Shown: positions 49,833 to 58,765, counted from the first letter of the stretch. The stretch: DNA of 64,000 bases from CAZWCX01 sp964632945 (GCA_964632945.1 CAZWCX010000020.1:9943-73942), one strand, 5' to 3'. Program-made: numbers and translations. Notes: generated by a model from the sequence alone, not told the origin.

Positions 49833-51280
49833 CCATCCGCACGCGCGTCGTCCTGGCCGTCTTCGTCCTCGTCTCGGCGGGATTCTACGTCTCCGTCGAC
49901 TGGGTCCTGGACGAACTCCGCCCCCACTCCCTGGGGATCATGGAGGAATCCATGGTGGATGCGGCGACGATCCTGGCCGCCTCGGCCGTGCCGCCGGGCG
50001 CATCGAGTACGCTGGATCTCGCGCCGCTGCGGCACGCCTTCGACGAGGCTCGCGCCCGGCGGTTTCAGGCGCGGATCTACAGCCACCTCAAGAACCGGAT
50101 GGAACTCCGGGTCACCGTGGTGGACCTCGCGGGACGGGTCGTCTTCGACTCCGAGGACGGCGCGGAGGAGGGAAAGGACCACTCGCGCTGGAACGACGTC
50201 GTGCGCACCTTGCGGGGGGAGTACGGGGCGCGCACCTCACCGCTGGATGCGACCGACCCGACCGGCACCGCGGTGCTGCACGTCGCCGCTCCGGTGCGCG
50301 CGGGGGGCGCGACCGCCGGCGTCCTCACGGTCGCCAAATCCGCGGAGAGCATCGGCACGCTGCTGCGCTCGGCCAAGCGCCGGGTCAGTTCGGCGGGACT
50401 GGGCGCCGCGGCGGCCGTGCTCGGACTCGCGTTCCTGCTCACCACCTGGATTACCCGCCCGATCGAACGCCTCCGACGCCATGCGCAGGACGTCCGGGAC
50501 GGGCGGCGCGTCCCGCTGCCCGACCTCGGCCGCAGCGAAATCGGCGCGCTCGGCGACGCCTTCGAGTCGATGCGCGAGGCCCTGGAGGGCCGCCAATACG
50601 TCGAGGAATACGTGCAGACCCTGACCCACGAGATGAAGGCGCCGCTCTCGGCCATCCGCGGCGCCGCGGAACTCCTCGAGGACGACCTGCCCGCGGACCG
50701 TCGCGCCCGCTTCGCCGGCACGATCCGGCACGAGGCGGAACGGCTCGGCGCGCTCGTCGATCGGCTCCTGCGGCTGGCGTCCGTGGAGCGGCGCCGGACC
50801 CTGCGCGACGCGGAGGACCTGGACGCCGCGGTCCTCCTCGATGAGGCTCTGGCTGGGACCCGCGACGCCCTCGAGTCGAAGCGCCTCACCGTCGAGCGAT
50901 CGATGCGCGAGGGACTCCGGGTACGCGGCGAGCGATTTCTCCTGGTGCATGCCCTCGAGAACCTGGTCCGGAACGCGGCGGAGTTTGCGCCCCCGGGCAG
51001 CACTCTTCAGGTCGCCGCCGGCGCGGAAGGTCCGGTCGTCGAGTGGTCCATCGAGGACTCCGGACCCGGCATTCCCGAATACGCCCTCGACAAGGTCTTC
51101 GACCGCTTCTACTCGCTCGCGCGCCCCGAGACGGGCCGCAAGAGCACGGGTCTCGGATTGACCATCACCCGAGAAGTCGCCAGCCTGCACGGAGGGACCG
51201 TGGCCCTCGGCAACCGGCCGGGAGGGGGAGCCCGCGCCGTGCTTCGCATCCCCCCCCACGGCGGAATCGAACCGACCTGA
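49829..51280 (+). CDS. creC: CreC-type sensor histidine kinase
   Basis: A 483-aa inner-membrane kinase with TM1 at 7-25 and a periplasmic sensor at about 30-180. The sensor carries the CreC hallmarks HSRWNDVVRTLRGEYGART and VLHVAAPVRAGG. TM2 (about 190-210) and a HAMP linker follow (PLPDLGRSEIGALGDAFESM). The HisKA motif is LTHEMKAPLSAIRGAAE and the HATPase has NLVRNAAEFAP, DSGPGIPEYALDKVFDRFYS and GLGLTITREV. Similarity to E. coli CreC is evident over the whole length. It phosphorylates CreB. The GTG at 49829 overlaps the creB stop. Confidence 0.9.
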   Translation: MTIRTRVVLAVFVLVSAGFYVSVDWVLDELRPHSLGIMEESMVDAATILAASAVPPGASSTLDLAPLRHAFDEARARRFQARIYSHLKNRMELRVTVVDLAGRVVFDSEDGAEEGKDHSRWNDVVRTLRGEYGARTSPLDATDPTGTAVLHVAAPVRAGGATAGVLTVAKSAESIGTLLRSAKRRVSSAGLGAAAAVLGLAFLLTTWITRPIERLRRHAQDVRDGRRVPLPDLGRSEIGALGDAFESMREALEGRQYVEEYVQTLTHEMKAPLSAIRGAAELLEDDLPADRRARFAGTIRHEAERLGALVDRLLRLASVERRRTLRDAEDLDAAVLLDEALAGTRDALESKRLTVERSMREGLRVRGERFLLVHALENLVRNAAEFAPPGSTLQVAAGAEGPVVEWSIEDSGPGIPEYALDKVFDRFYSLARPETGRKSTGLGLTITREVASLHGGTVALGNRPGGGARAVLRIPPHGGIEPT

Positions 51281-51397
51281 TCGTCCCGGATCCGTGCGAC
51301 CCCGAGGTTCGTCGTCATGACCTCACGCGGCCCCCGCTCGACTTCGCGTGGCGGGCCGAGATCGGATCTCCGCAACCCCGTTTGCCCGGGAGGACGA

Positions 51398-52894
51398 ATG
51401 GAATCGAACGTCCGGCACGGTCTTCATCGATTTCGCCTCATCGGGCTCGCGTTCCTCGCTTTCGTGGCGACGGTCGCCGGCGTCGGCGCCCAGGCGGATC
51501 CGCCGAATCCGCAACTCCCCTCGTGGGTAGCGCAGGTGCAGAGGGACGGCGATCCGGCGCTCATCCCGGCCACGCCGGAGTGGGCGACCCTGCCCCCGGA
51601 ACTGCGGGAGCGGATCCTCGGCTCCATCGCCACCCGCATGAAGGCCGAACCCGCACTCCTCCAAGAGGATCTCCCCGGCCCGGATTGGCCCCGTCTGTTC
51701 CTGGCCGCGTATCGGGGCCAGACCGACATCGTCCGCCTGTTGCTCGATCTCGGGGCCAAGACGCAGGCCCTCATCGATGCCAACCGGGGCGAGGGTGGGT
51801 CGCTGAAAATGCCGACCTCGGTCCTGCACGCCGCGCTTGCCATGATGCGGCCCATGACGGATGAGCCCCCCGGGTGCTCGCCGGAAACCGTCCGCCTGCT
51901 GCTGTCGCGAGGAGAAGACGCGAACGAGACTCTGGATCGAAGCCTCGTGCGTTTCACCGTCCCACTTCACGCGGCGGTATTCGCCGGCGAGGAGTTCGTC
52001 CAGATCCTGCTGGATCACGGAGCAGATGTCCATGCCCTCGACCCGGAGGGGAACTCGGTGATGCACCTGGTGGAGAAGACAGGAATTGCCGTGCGCCTGG
52101 CCGTCGCCGGGGCGCGCCTCGACGTTCGAAACTCGGAGGGGCACACCCCGCTCGAATGGGCGGCTTTGCACACCGGGAGGATGGAGATCGCGGAATGGTT
52201 GGTCGCGCAGGGGTGGCCGATGACCGCGGAGATTGCCGCAGTCATGGGGCGGACGGAATTCGTGATGCAGGCCGTCGCAACGGATCCCGAACTCCTCCAC
52301 GAACCCGGCGCCTATCGGCGGACCTTGCTCCACCACGCCGCCGCTCGCGGACATGCCGACCTGGGGCGGCGACTTCTGCGCGCGGGCGCCAAGGTGGACG
52401 TTGTCGACTTGATGCGCCGCACTCCGCAGGAGTACGCGTTGATGATGAACTGCGAAGACCTGGTCCGGGCCCTGCTAGACCAAGGAGCCGACGTCAACCA
52501 GGTGAGCAGCAGCGGAGAGCCCCTGTTCCACCAGGCCATCTTCGCCAGTGATTCCCTGACCCGACTGCTGCTCGAACGCGGTGCGGATCCGGGCCGGACC
52601 GGCGACACGGGGGAGACGCCCTTGCACCCGGCCGTCCGGAGCGGCAGAGCGGAGACGGTGACTTTCCTGATCGAGCGGGGCGTTCCGATCGATGCGCCGT
52701 CCAAAAACGGCGATACCCCGCTCCTGACGGCCCTTCGTCGCAGCTACCATCCCCGGAATCCCGCGGTGGTTCGCGTCCTGCTGGAAGCGGGGGCGGATCC
52801 CAATGTGCAGGCCCATGACGGTCTCACCCCGATGCATCTGGCATCCGATCTCCCCGCCGTCCAACTGCTCCTCCGGCGACACGGCGCCCGTTGA
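51398..52894 (+). CDS. Secreted ankyrin-repeat protein
   Basis: A 498-aa protein with a signal peptide (LIGLAFLAFVATVAGVGA). The N-terminal part of about 70 residues is followed by around ten ankyrin repeats (DIVRLLLDLGAKTQAL, VQILLDHGADVHALDPEGN, HTPLEWAALHTGRMEI, ETPLHPAVRSGRAETV, DTPLLTALRR, VRVLLEAGADPN). ATG 51398 follows GGGAGGACG. It sits between creC and the CreD-like gene, where other bacteria have no ankyrin protein, and may be a Cre-regulated periplasmic binding protein. Confidence 0.88.
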   Translation: MESNVRHGLHRFRLIGLAFLAFVATVAGVGAQADPPNPQLPSWVAQVQRDGDPALIPATPEWATLPPELRERILGSIATRMKAEPALLQEDLPGPDWPRLFLAAYRGQTDIVRLLLDLGAKTQALIDANRGEGGSLKMPTSVLHAALAMMRPMTDEPPGCSPETVRLLLSRGEDANETLDRSLVRFTVPLHAAVFAGEEFVQILLDHGADVHALDPEGNSVMHLVEKTGIAVRLAVAGARLDVRNSEGHTPLEWAALHTGRMEIAEWLVAQGWPMTAEIAAVMGRTEFVMQAVATDPELLHEPGAYRRTLLHHAAARGHADLGRRLLRAGAKVDVVDLMRRTPQEYALMMNCEDLVRALLDQGADVNQVSSSGEPLFHQAIFASDSLTRLLLERGADPGRTGDTGETPLHPAVRSGRAETVTFLIERGVPIDAPSKNGDTPLLTALRRSYHPRNPAVVRVLLEAGADPNVQAHDGLTPMHLASDLPAVQLLLRRHGAR

Positions 52895-52996
52895 TTTCCT
52901 CAACCTCCACACGGATTCCTCACGGGCTCCATCGATTCTCCATGGCGGTGGGCTATTCTTTCCCGGGAACGACGGACTCAGGGAAAGGAGAAGACC

Positions 52997-54211
52997 ATGC
53001 GCCTGCTGCGTCTCTTCGCCATCGTGCTGATCTACCTGCTGGGCTGCGCCGGATGGGGCGCGTTGGGGTTTCTGACCGAGTACCGCTCCCACGGCGCCAG
53101 CGAACGGCTCACCGGGCGTGTGGAGTCGCTCTGGGGAGAACCCCTCGTCCAGGAGGCGCCTTCGGTCACCATCCCGATGCCGGGAGAGGAGGAGCCCAGG
53201 GCGGTGGCCCCGGTCCGATGCGAGGCGAAGGTCGACCTCCGGGCGGACCACCGGCGCAAGGGGTTGGTGTGGTACCCGACGTACGTATGCCGGTTCGAGT
53301 CGGCCTGGACGATCGCCAACGAGGAGGTCGAACCGCGCCGCCTGGACGTGATGTTCCGCTTCCCCACTCCCGGGGGAACGTACGACGGTTTCGAGCTGCG
53401 CGTCGGTGGTGCGCGGATGCAGACTCCGGTCGACACGCGAACGGGAATCCGGTTGGGCTTGGACCTCGCCCCGGGGGAATCGCGGGAGTTCCGTATCGCC
53501 TACACGACGCGCGGATTGGGGGAGTGGCGCTTTCGCGCCGCGGGCCGGGCGGGACGCGTGCGCGATCTCGACCTCGCAGTGCGCACGGACTTCGAGCGGA
53601 TCGACTACCCCGAGGGCGCACTTTCCCCGATGGACGTCCGCGTGGATGCGGACGGGGCCGCCATGACCTGGCGCGCCTCCGACCTGCTCACCACCCAGGA
53701 CATCGGGGTGGTGGTCCCGGAAAAACTCAATCCGGGACCGCTGGCCTCGCGAATCACCTTCTTCGCCCCGGTCTGCCTCCTGTTTTTCTTCGTCACGGTA
53801 GGGACGATCGGCATCGTGCGCGGCGTCGACATCCACCCGATGCACTACCTGTTCGTGACTGCGGGGTTCTTCACGTTCCATCTCCTCCTGGCCTACCTGG
53901 TCGATCATCTGGACGTGCATGCCTCGTTCGCCATCGCATCGGCGGCGTCCGTGCTGCTGGTGACGACCTACCTGCGGGCCGCGCTGGGGTCGAACTATCC
54001 CAGCGGGATCTCCACGGCCGCGCAGATGTTCTTCCTGGTCCTGTTCTCGTACAGTTTCTTTCTCGAAGGGACCACGGGCTTGACGGTGGCGATCGGGTCG
54101 GTGCTCACGCTCGCGGCGTTGATGCGGGTCACGGCCCGGGTCGACTGGTGCGGCGTGTTCTCCTGGCGCGGGTCGAACGCGAGTTCCCCGGGCCTGGTGG
54201 AACCCGCCTGA
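52997..54211 (+). CDS. creD: CreD-like inner-membrane protein
   Basis: A 404-aa protein with one N-terminal helix, then a large periplasmic beta domain (about 30-245) built like CreD (YGV-type replaced by FRFPTPGGTYDGFELRVG). The C-terminal membrane bundle (about 255-385) opens with the CreD-type motif GVDIHPMHYLFVTAGFFTF and LLLAYLVDHLDVHASFAIA. E. coli CreD belongs to the Cre regulon and affects envelope and colicin phenotypes. Location two genes after creBC supports the call, though the periplasmic half is divergent. AAAGGAGA precedes the ATG. Confidence 0.7.
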   Translation: MRLLRLFAIVLIYLLGCAGWGALGFLTEYRSHGASERLTGRVESLWGEPLVQEAPSVTIPMPGEEEPRAVAPVRCEAKVDLRADHRRKGLVWYPTYVCRFESAWTIANEEVEPRRLDVMFRFPTPGGTYDGFELRVGGARMQTPVDTRTGIRLGLDLAPGESREFRIAYTTRGLGEWRFRAAGRAGRVRDLDLAVRTDFERIDYPEGALSPMDVRVDADGAAMTWRASDLLTTQDIGVVVPEKLNPGPLASRITFFAPVCLLFFFVTVGTIGIVRGVDIHPMHYLFVTAGFFTFHLLLAYLVDHLDVHASFAIASAASVLLVTTYLRAALGSNYPSGISTAAQMFFLVLFSYSFFLEGTTGLTVAIGSVLTLAALMRVTARVDWCGVFSWRGSNASSPGLVEPA

Positions 54212-54306
54212 CGCGTTTTTGTTCCCGCGCGGGGGGAGTCTCCCGGTAGAATCTGCGCATCCGCCCGTCCGGCGTCCCGGGCGGGCGGACGTTGCGAGCG
54301 ACCCCC

Positions 54307-55761
54307 ATGGAACGCGAACCGGCCCGCGTCCTCGTCCTCTACACCGGCGGCACCATCGGAATGAGGGCGGGCCCCCGAGGATACGTTCCCGCCCCGGGCC
54401 ACCTGGCCCGGTCTTTGGAGCGATTGCCCCCCTTCCACGATCCGACCCTGCCGGCCTTCACCACCCCCCCATCCCGGCACGGCCGGCGGGTCCATTACAC
54501 GATCAAGGAGTACGACCCGCTCCTCGACTCATCCAACATGGGGCCCGAGGACTGGGCGCGCATCGCCCTGGATGTCGAGCGCCACTACGCGGATCACGAC
54601 GCCTTCGTCGTCCTCCACGGCACCGACACCATGGCCTACACGGCCTCGGCGCTCTCGTTCATGCTCGAAAATCTCGCCAAGCCGGTGATTCTCACGGGGG
54701 CGCAGATCCCCCTCGACCAACCGCGCAGTGACGCGGTCGACAACCTCCTCGGCGCGCTGACGCTGGCGGGACACTACGAGATCCCCGAGGTCGGGCTGTT
54801 TTTCGGTCAGCACCTCCTGCGCGGCAACCGCACGCAGAAGATGGACGCGAGCGGCTTCCAGGCGTTCGCCTCCGGAAACCACCCGCCGCTGGCCACGGTG
54901 GGAACCGAGATCGAGGTGCATTGGGAACGGATCGCGCGACCGCCGGCGGGGCCGCTCCGGGTCCATACGCGGATGAGCCGAAACGTCGCCGCGTTGCGAA
55001 TTTTCCCCGGGATCACCGCCCAGATCCTCTCCAACTTCCTCCAACCGCCGCTGGCAGGCCTGGTGCTCGAAACCTACGGGACCGGCAACGCACCGGACCG
55101 ACGGCAGGACTTCCTCGACGCGCTGCGCGCGGCGACGCAGCGCGGGGTGGTGGTGGTGAACTGCACGCAATGTCACCGGGGGACGGTTACGCCCGCCTAT
55201 GCGGCGGGAACCGCCCTGGTGGAAGCCGGGGTCGCCGTCGGCTCCGACATGACCAGCGAGGCGGCGCTCACGAAGTTGGCCTTCCTCCTCGGCCAGGACC
55301 TCCCGCCCACCGAGGTGAAGCGCCTGGCCGCCGTCAATCTGCGCGGAGAACTGACGGAGCCGCACGAGGACCGGTTCACGCACCGGGACCGCGACCTCGT
55401 GCGGATCCTGGCGAAGCACATCGGCGACACCCAGGCCCTGCTGGCGCAGGGCCCCCCGGGCGCCCTCCAGGGGACGCTGGTCCCGGTCCTGCTCTGCTCG
55501 GCCGCGGCGCAGGGAGAGGCGGAGTCGATCCAACAACTCGCCGCGGCCGGGGCGGACGTCAACCGCCCGGACTACGATGGCCGCACGCCCCTGCACCTGG
55601 CGGCCGCGGGAGGCCATCTCGAAGCGGCACGCCTGCTTCTGGCCCGCGGGGCGCACGTGAATGCCCGCGACCGCCGCGGCACCACGCCGCTCGCGGACGC
55701 GATCCGCAATCGTCATTCCACGGTCGCCGACTTGCTCCAGGAACACGGGGCGGTCTGGTAG
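54307..55761 (+). CDS. L-asparaginase with C-terminal ankyrin repeats
   Basis: A 484-aa protein. Residues 1-360 are an L-asparaginase I/ASPG-type enzyme: YTGGTIG with nucleophile Thr13, LLDSSNM, and VLHGTDTMAYTASALS with Thr106/Asp107. LTGAQIPLDQPRSDA, NCTQCHRGTV and GSDMTSEAALTKLAFLLG are conserved. Residues about 415-484 hold two to three ankyrin repeats (DVNRPDYDGRTPLHLAAAGG, HVNARDRRGTTPLADAI). The same enzyme-ankyrin fusion occurs in animal 60-kDa lysophospholipase/ASPG. It is cytoplasmic, hydrolysing asparagine to aspartate. ATG 54307 is chosen by homology; no strong ribosome site. TAGAAT (54247) may be its -10 box. Confidence 0.92.
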   Translation: MEREPARVLVLYTGGTIGMRAGPRGYVPAPGHLARSLERLPPFHDPTLPAFTTPPSRHGRRVHYTIKEYDPLLDSSNMGPEDWARIALDVERHYADHDAFVVLHGTDTMAYTASALSFMLENLAKPVILTGAQIPLDQPRSDAVDNLLGALTLAGHYEIPEVGLFFGQHLLRGNRTQKMDASGFQAFASGNHPPLATVGTEIEVHWERIARPPAGPLRVHTRMSRNVAALRIFPGITAQILSNFLQPPLAGLVLETYGTGNAPDRRQDFLDALRAATQRGVVVVNCTQCHRGTVTPAYAAGTALVEAGVAVGSDMTSEAALTKLAFLLGQDLPPTEVKRLAAVNLRGELTEPHEDRFTHRDRDLVRILAKHIGDTQALLAQGPPGALQGTLVPVLLCSAAAQGEAESIQQLAAAGADVNRPDYDGRTPLHLAAAGGHLEAARLLLARGAHVNARDRRGTTPLADAIRNRHSTVADLLQEHGAVW

Positions 55762-55821
55762 CGCGCGGGCCCGATCCCGTCTGGAAGCCGCCGGGAATCC
55801 CCCTGCCCCGCCGTCCCCTTC

Positions 55822-55986
55822 GACACCCGCGATCGACCGGAGTACCCGATCCTGGCCTCGGCCGCGTTCGTCCAGGCCCTCGCGAAGCCGGCCCGCTCCG
55901 GCTGCGAACCGATCGGCCGGATCCAACGGAAGGGCAAGCAACGGGAGGTCGAGGTTTTCGGCGTGCGCGACGCGGAGTCTCCGTAG
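55822..55986 (+). pseudogene. Remnant of a class III adenylate/guanylate cyclase (C-terminal end)
   Basis: In the same phase as the asparaginase gene and after its TAG stop, the frame is open for 74 codons to TAG 55986. From about 55822 it reads like the end of a class III nucleotide cyclase: EYPILASAAFVQAL, then CEPIGRIQRKGKQREVEVF. This matches the family's final strand pattern of L-x-S-x-x-x-x-L...x-P-L-G-x-x-x-x-K-G-x-x-x-P-V-x-V-F. The catalytic region is absent upstream, where the asparaginase gene lies. It is probably a relic of a deleted gene. Confidence 0.6.
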
Positions 55987-56001
55987 GAGGTCATCCGCGC
56001 C

Positions 56002-56673
56002 TCACGCCATGGCGAACAGGCACCCCGCGACCACCGCGGGCAACGCGAGGTTGTCGGTGGCGCGTGGTGCGATTCCCTCCACCACGGCCGCCGCCGCGGC
56101 CGTGAACAGCACCACGCCGGCCGGGACCGGGGCCTGGAACCAAGCCGCGGCCACGCACACCGCAAGGCCGGAAAGCAGGGCGACCGCGAGCGATCCCTCC
56201 AGGGTCTTGCGCTTGCCGCCCAGCACCGGGTAGGAGAGACGGCCCCACTTCCGGCCCGCGAGCCCTCCCAGGCCGTCCCCCCACGCGAGGGCGAGCAGGG
56301 CGGCGGCGGCGGGCAGCGGACGGGTCAGAAGACCGACGGGGGTCCAGATCGCGTAGGAGAGGACGTAGAAGACGATCCCGGTCCATCGCTCCTCGCCGGC
56401 GGTGACGCTGGCGACGAACGCGTCCAGAGAGCGCGCTCGGGCCGCAATGGCCGGGAAGGCGAGAGAGCTTGCAACCGCGCCGACGACGATCGCCGTCGGG
56501 GCCGAGATCCCCTGCCAGAACGGCCAACCGAACACCCAGATGCTGGTGCCGACGTGGAGGGCGTCGCGAACCGAATGCGGAGACCAGCCGCGACGATGGA
56601 CCCAAACGCACCAGGACAGGCCCGCCGACAGCACCGCCAGCCAGACGATCGTCCCCACCAGGTCGTGCGCCAT
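56002..56673 (-). CDS. Dolichol/phytol kinase-like membrane protein
   Basis: A 223-aa polytopic membrane protein with about seven helices. It contains the CTP-dependent kinase / CDP-lipid synthase signature ALAWGDGLGGLAGRKWGR followed by GKRKTLEGSL, as in dolichol kinase, phytol kinase and phosphatidate cytidylyltransferase relatives. It likely phosphorylates a polyprenol or other isoprenoid alcohol, or activates a lipid phosphate. ATG 56673 is chosen because the first helix begins eight residues in. A promoter lies at 56701-56729. Confidence 0.8.
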   Translation of the reverse strand: MAHDLVGTIVWLAVLSAGLSWCVWVHRRGWSPHSVRDALHVGTSIWVFGWPFWQGISAPTAIVVGAVASSLAFPAIAARARSLDAFVASVTAGEERWTGIVFYVLSYAIWTPVGLLTRPLPAAAALLALAWGDGLGGLAGRKWGRLSYPVLGGKRKTLEGSLAVALLSGLAVCVAAAWFQAPVPAGVVLFTAAAAAVVEGIAPRATDNLALPAVVAGCLFAMA

Positions 56674-56700
56674 GCCCACCCCGTGCCGCGAAGAGCGAGG

Positions 56701-56729
56701 ATTGTACCGGCCTCCCGCCCGCCGGTCCA
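56701..56729 (-). promoter_or_regulatory. Promoter of the polyprenol-kinase-like gene
   Basis: The minus strand reads TGGACC, 17-base spacer, TACAAT. The predicted start is near 56694, about 20 bases before the ATG. Confidence 0.5.
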
Positions 56730-56934
56730 GCGGGAAACACTGCCCCGACGCGGCTCCGGCTCGATTTCTGGACGCGATCCGGAATCCTCGTCGCTCCCCG
56801 ATGGATCGGGCTCCTCTTCCCGCCCGCCCGGCGCCAGCCGTCGCGCCCCGGAGGCCTCGGCTTCCCATCCGTTCGGCCGGATGCAGCCCCCCGAACCGCC
56901 CCCGGGTCCCCCCCCCCGCACCGGGCGGTTTCGA

Positions 56935-56963
56935 TTGCGCCGCAGCGCCCGGCCCGCTACGCT
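56935..56963 (+). promoter_or_regulatory. Promoter of the PgeF-like gene (leaderless)
   Basis: TTGCGC, 17-base spacer, TACGCT. The -10 ends seven bases before the ATG at 56971, so transcription should start at or next to the start codon. Confidence 0.5.
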
Positions 56964-56970
56964 CGGGGCG

Positions 56971-57765
56971 ATGGAACTCCTATCCCACGGCGCGATCACC
57001 GTCCTCCGCTCGACCCTCCTGGATCGGTTTCCCGGGATCGGTCATGCCTTCTCGACCCGTCTGGGCGGCGTGAGCGAGGGGACCCACGCGAGCCTCAACC
57101 TGACGGCCATGACCGGGGATGCGCGCGAGCGCGCCCTGGAGAATCGTCGCCGACTCTGCGACGCGGTCGGCGCGGACTTCACCCGCCTGACCATCCCACG
57201 GCAGGTGCTTAGCCCCATCGTTCTCGATTTGCGCCCGCAGCACGTCGGAGGGGTGACTCCCGAAGATGCCGACGGCCTGGTCACGAACATTCCCGGGGTG
57301 CCGACCCTGACCCTCTCCGCCGACTGCGTCCTTGTCCTCCTCTACGACCCGGTGCGACACGCCATCGCCAACGTGCATTCCTCCCGGCAGGGCGCCTTCG
57401 GCCGGATTCTCCCCGCCGCAGTGGCGCGTCTGCGACGCTCCTTCGGCACGGCCTCCGAGGACCTCGTCGCCGCGATCGGACCCTCGATCGGACCCTGCTG
57501 CTACGAGGTCCGACCGGACATCGTCGACCCCTGGCGGCGGGAGCACGGCGACCGCTTCCTCGTCGTCCACGACGGACGCACGACCCTGGACCTCTGGTCC
57601 ACCACGCGCGCGCAGCTCGAAGAGTCGGGGGTCCGCCGTGAGAACATCGACCTCGCGGGAATCTGCACCAGGTGCCGCCCGGACCTGCTCTACTCCTACC
57701 GGCGCGATGGGGACCGGAGCGGTCGCTTCGGGGCGCTGCTCTGGATTCGCGAGGGACGGGCCTGA
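56971..57765 (+). CDS. PgeF/YfiH-like multicopper-oxidase-fold protein, active site altered
   Basis: A 264-aa protein matching the peptidoglycan-editing factor / purine nucleoside phosphorylase family (PgeF, YlmD, LACC1): FSTRLGGVSEG, SLNLTAMTGD, LTLSADCVLVLLYDP, IGPSIGPCCYEVRPDI and AGICTRCRPDLLYSYRRDG. The family's first zinc/catalytic His (QVHG) is replaced: the sequence reads RQVLSPIV. The HAGWRG motif reads HSSRQGAFG, keeping only the His. Cys in SADC is present. The protein may have lost or changed catalysis. No ribosome site is visible; the message is probably leaderless. Confidence 0.88.
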   Translation: MELLSHGAITVLRSTLLDRFPGIGHAFSTRLGGVSEGTHASLNLTAMTGDARERALENRRRLCDAVGADFTRLTIPRQVLSPIVLDLRPQHVGGVTPEDADGLVTNIPGVPTLTLSADCVLVLLYDPVRHAIANVHSSRQGAFGRILPAAVARLRRSFGTASEDLVAAIGPSIGPCCYEVRPDIVDPWRREHGDRFLVVHDGRTTLDLWSTTRAQLEESGVRRENIDLAGICTRCRPDLLYSYRRDGDRSGRFGALLWIREGRA

Positions 57766-57775
57766 CCTGCGCTCC

Positions 57776-58765
57776 CTATTCCAGCCGGTTTCCATCCGCG
57801 TCGAACCGGTGGATGCGGGCGGGGTCGAGGGTGACGGCCGCCCGCTCCGGCACGTTTCGCGCCGATGGCAGCAGCGCGCGCAATTCCAGGTCGCCGGAGC
57901 GCAGGGTGAGCAGCTGTTGGGATCCCAGGGACTCGCGGAGAACGACCTCCAGGGTCATCGGGCCGGTGTCCCCCACCTGCACGTCCTCCGGCCGGATTCC
58001 GATGCTCGCCGCGGCAATGCCGACGGCCGGTCCGGGGAGCAGGTTCATCCGCGGGGTACCCACGAACTCCGCGACGAAGACGGTGGCCGGCCGGGAATAG
58101 ACTTCCTCGGGGGTGCCGCATTGCTCGAGCCGCCCCGCGCGCAGGACGGCGACCCGATCCGAGAGGGTCATCGCTTCCACCTGGTCGTGGGTCACGTAGA
58201 CGACCGTCCCGCGGACGCGTCGGAACAGGGCCTTGAGTTCCGCGCGCGCACGCTCACGCAAGAGGGCGTCGAGGTTCGACAGCGGCTCGTCGAGGAGGAA
58301 GACCGCAGGCTCGCGCACGATCGCCCGCGCCACGGCGACCCGCTGGCGCTCCCCTCCGGACAATTCGCCGGGACGGCGCGAGAGCAGGCCATCGATGCCG
58401 AGACTCCGTGCCGCGGCCTCGACCTTCTCCCGAACGACCTCGGCCGTCATCCCCCGCAGGCGGAGGGCGGCCGCCACGTTGTCGAACACGGTGAAGTGGG
58501 GATAGAGGGCGTACGACTGGAACACCATGGCCACGTCCCGGTCTCGCGGTTCGAGTCCGTCGACCGACCGGTCGCCGATACGGATCGACCCCGCATCGGG
58601 GCGTTCGAGTCCGGCGACCAGACGCAGCAGCGTGGACTTGCCGCACCCGGACGGACCCAGGACGGCCACGGTTTCCCCGTCACGGACGTCGAGCGAGACC
58701 TCGCGCACGGCGGCGAGTCCGCCGCCGAAGGATTTGCTCAATCCGCGCAGGCTCAGCGACGCCAT
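57776..58765 (-). CDS. Sugar ABC transporter ATP-binding protein (MalK/UgpC type)
   Basis: A 329-aa protein with Walker A GPSGCGKST, Q loop FQSYALYPH, signature LSGGERQRVA, Walker B VFLLDEPLSNLD and switch VTHDQ. A C-terminal TOBE/regulatory domain follows (about 240-329; SIGIRPEDVQ). It energises the CUT1-type importer encoded by the three preceding genes of the operon; its ATG lies four bases after the last permease stop. MalK-type subunits often serve several sugar importers. Confidence 0.95.
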   Translation of the reverse strand: MASLSLRGLSKSFGGGLAAVREVSLDVRDGETVAVLGPSGCGKSTLLRLVAGLERPDAGSIRIGDRSVDGLEPRDRDVAMVFQSYALYPHFTVFDNVAAALRLRGMTAEVVREKVEAAARSLGIDGLLSRRPGELSGGERQRVAVARAIVREPAVFLLDEPLSNLDALLRERARAELKALFRRVRGTVVYVTHDQVEAMTLSDRVAVLRAGRLEQCGTPEEVYSRPATVFVAEFVGTPRMNLLPGPAVGIAAASIGIRPEDVQVGDTGPMTLEVVLRESLGSQQLLTLRSGDLELRALLPSARNVPERAAVTLDPARIHRFDADGNRLE

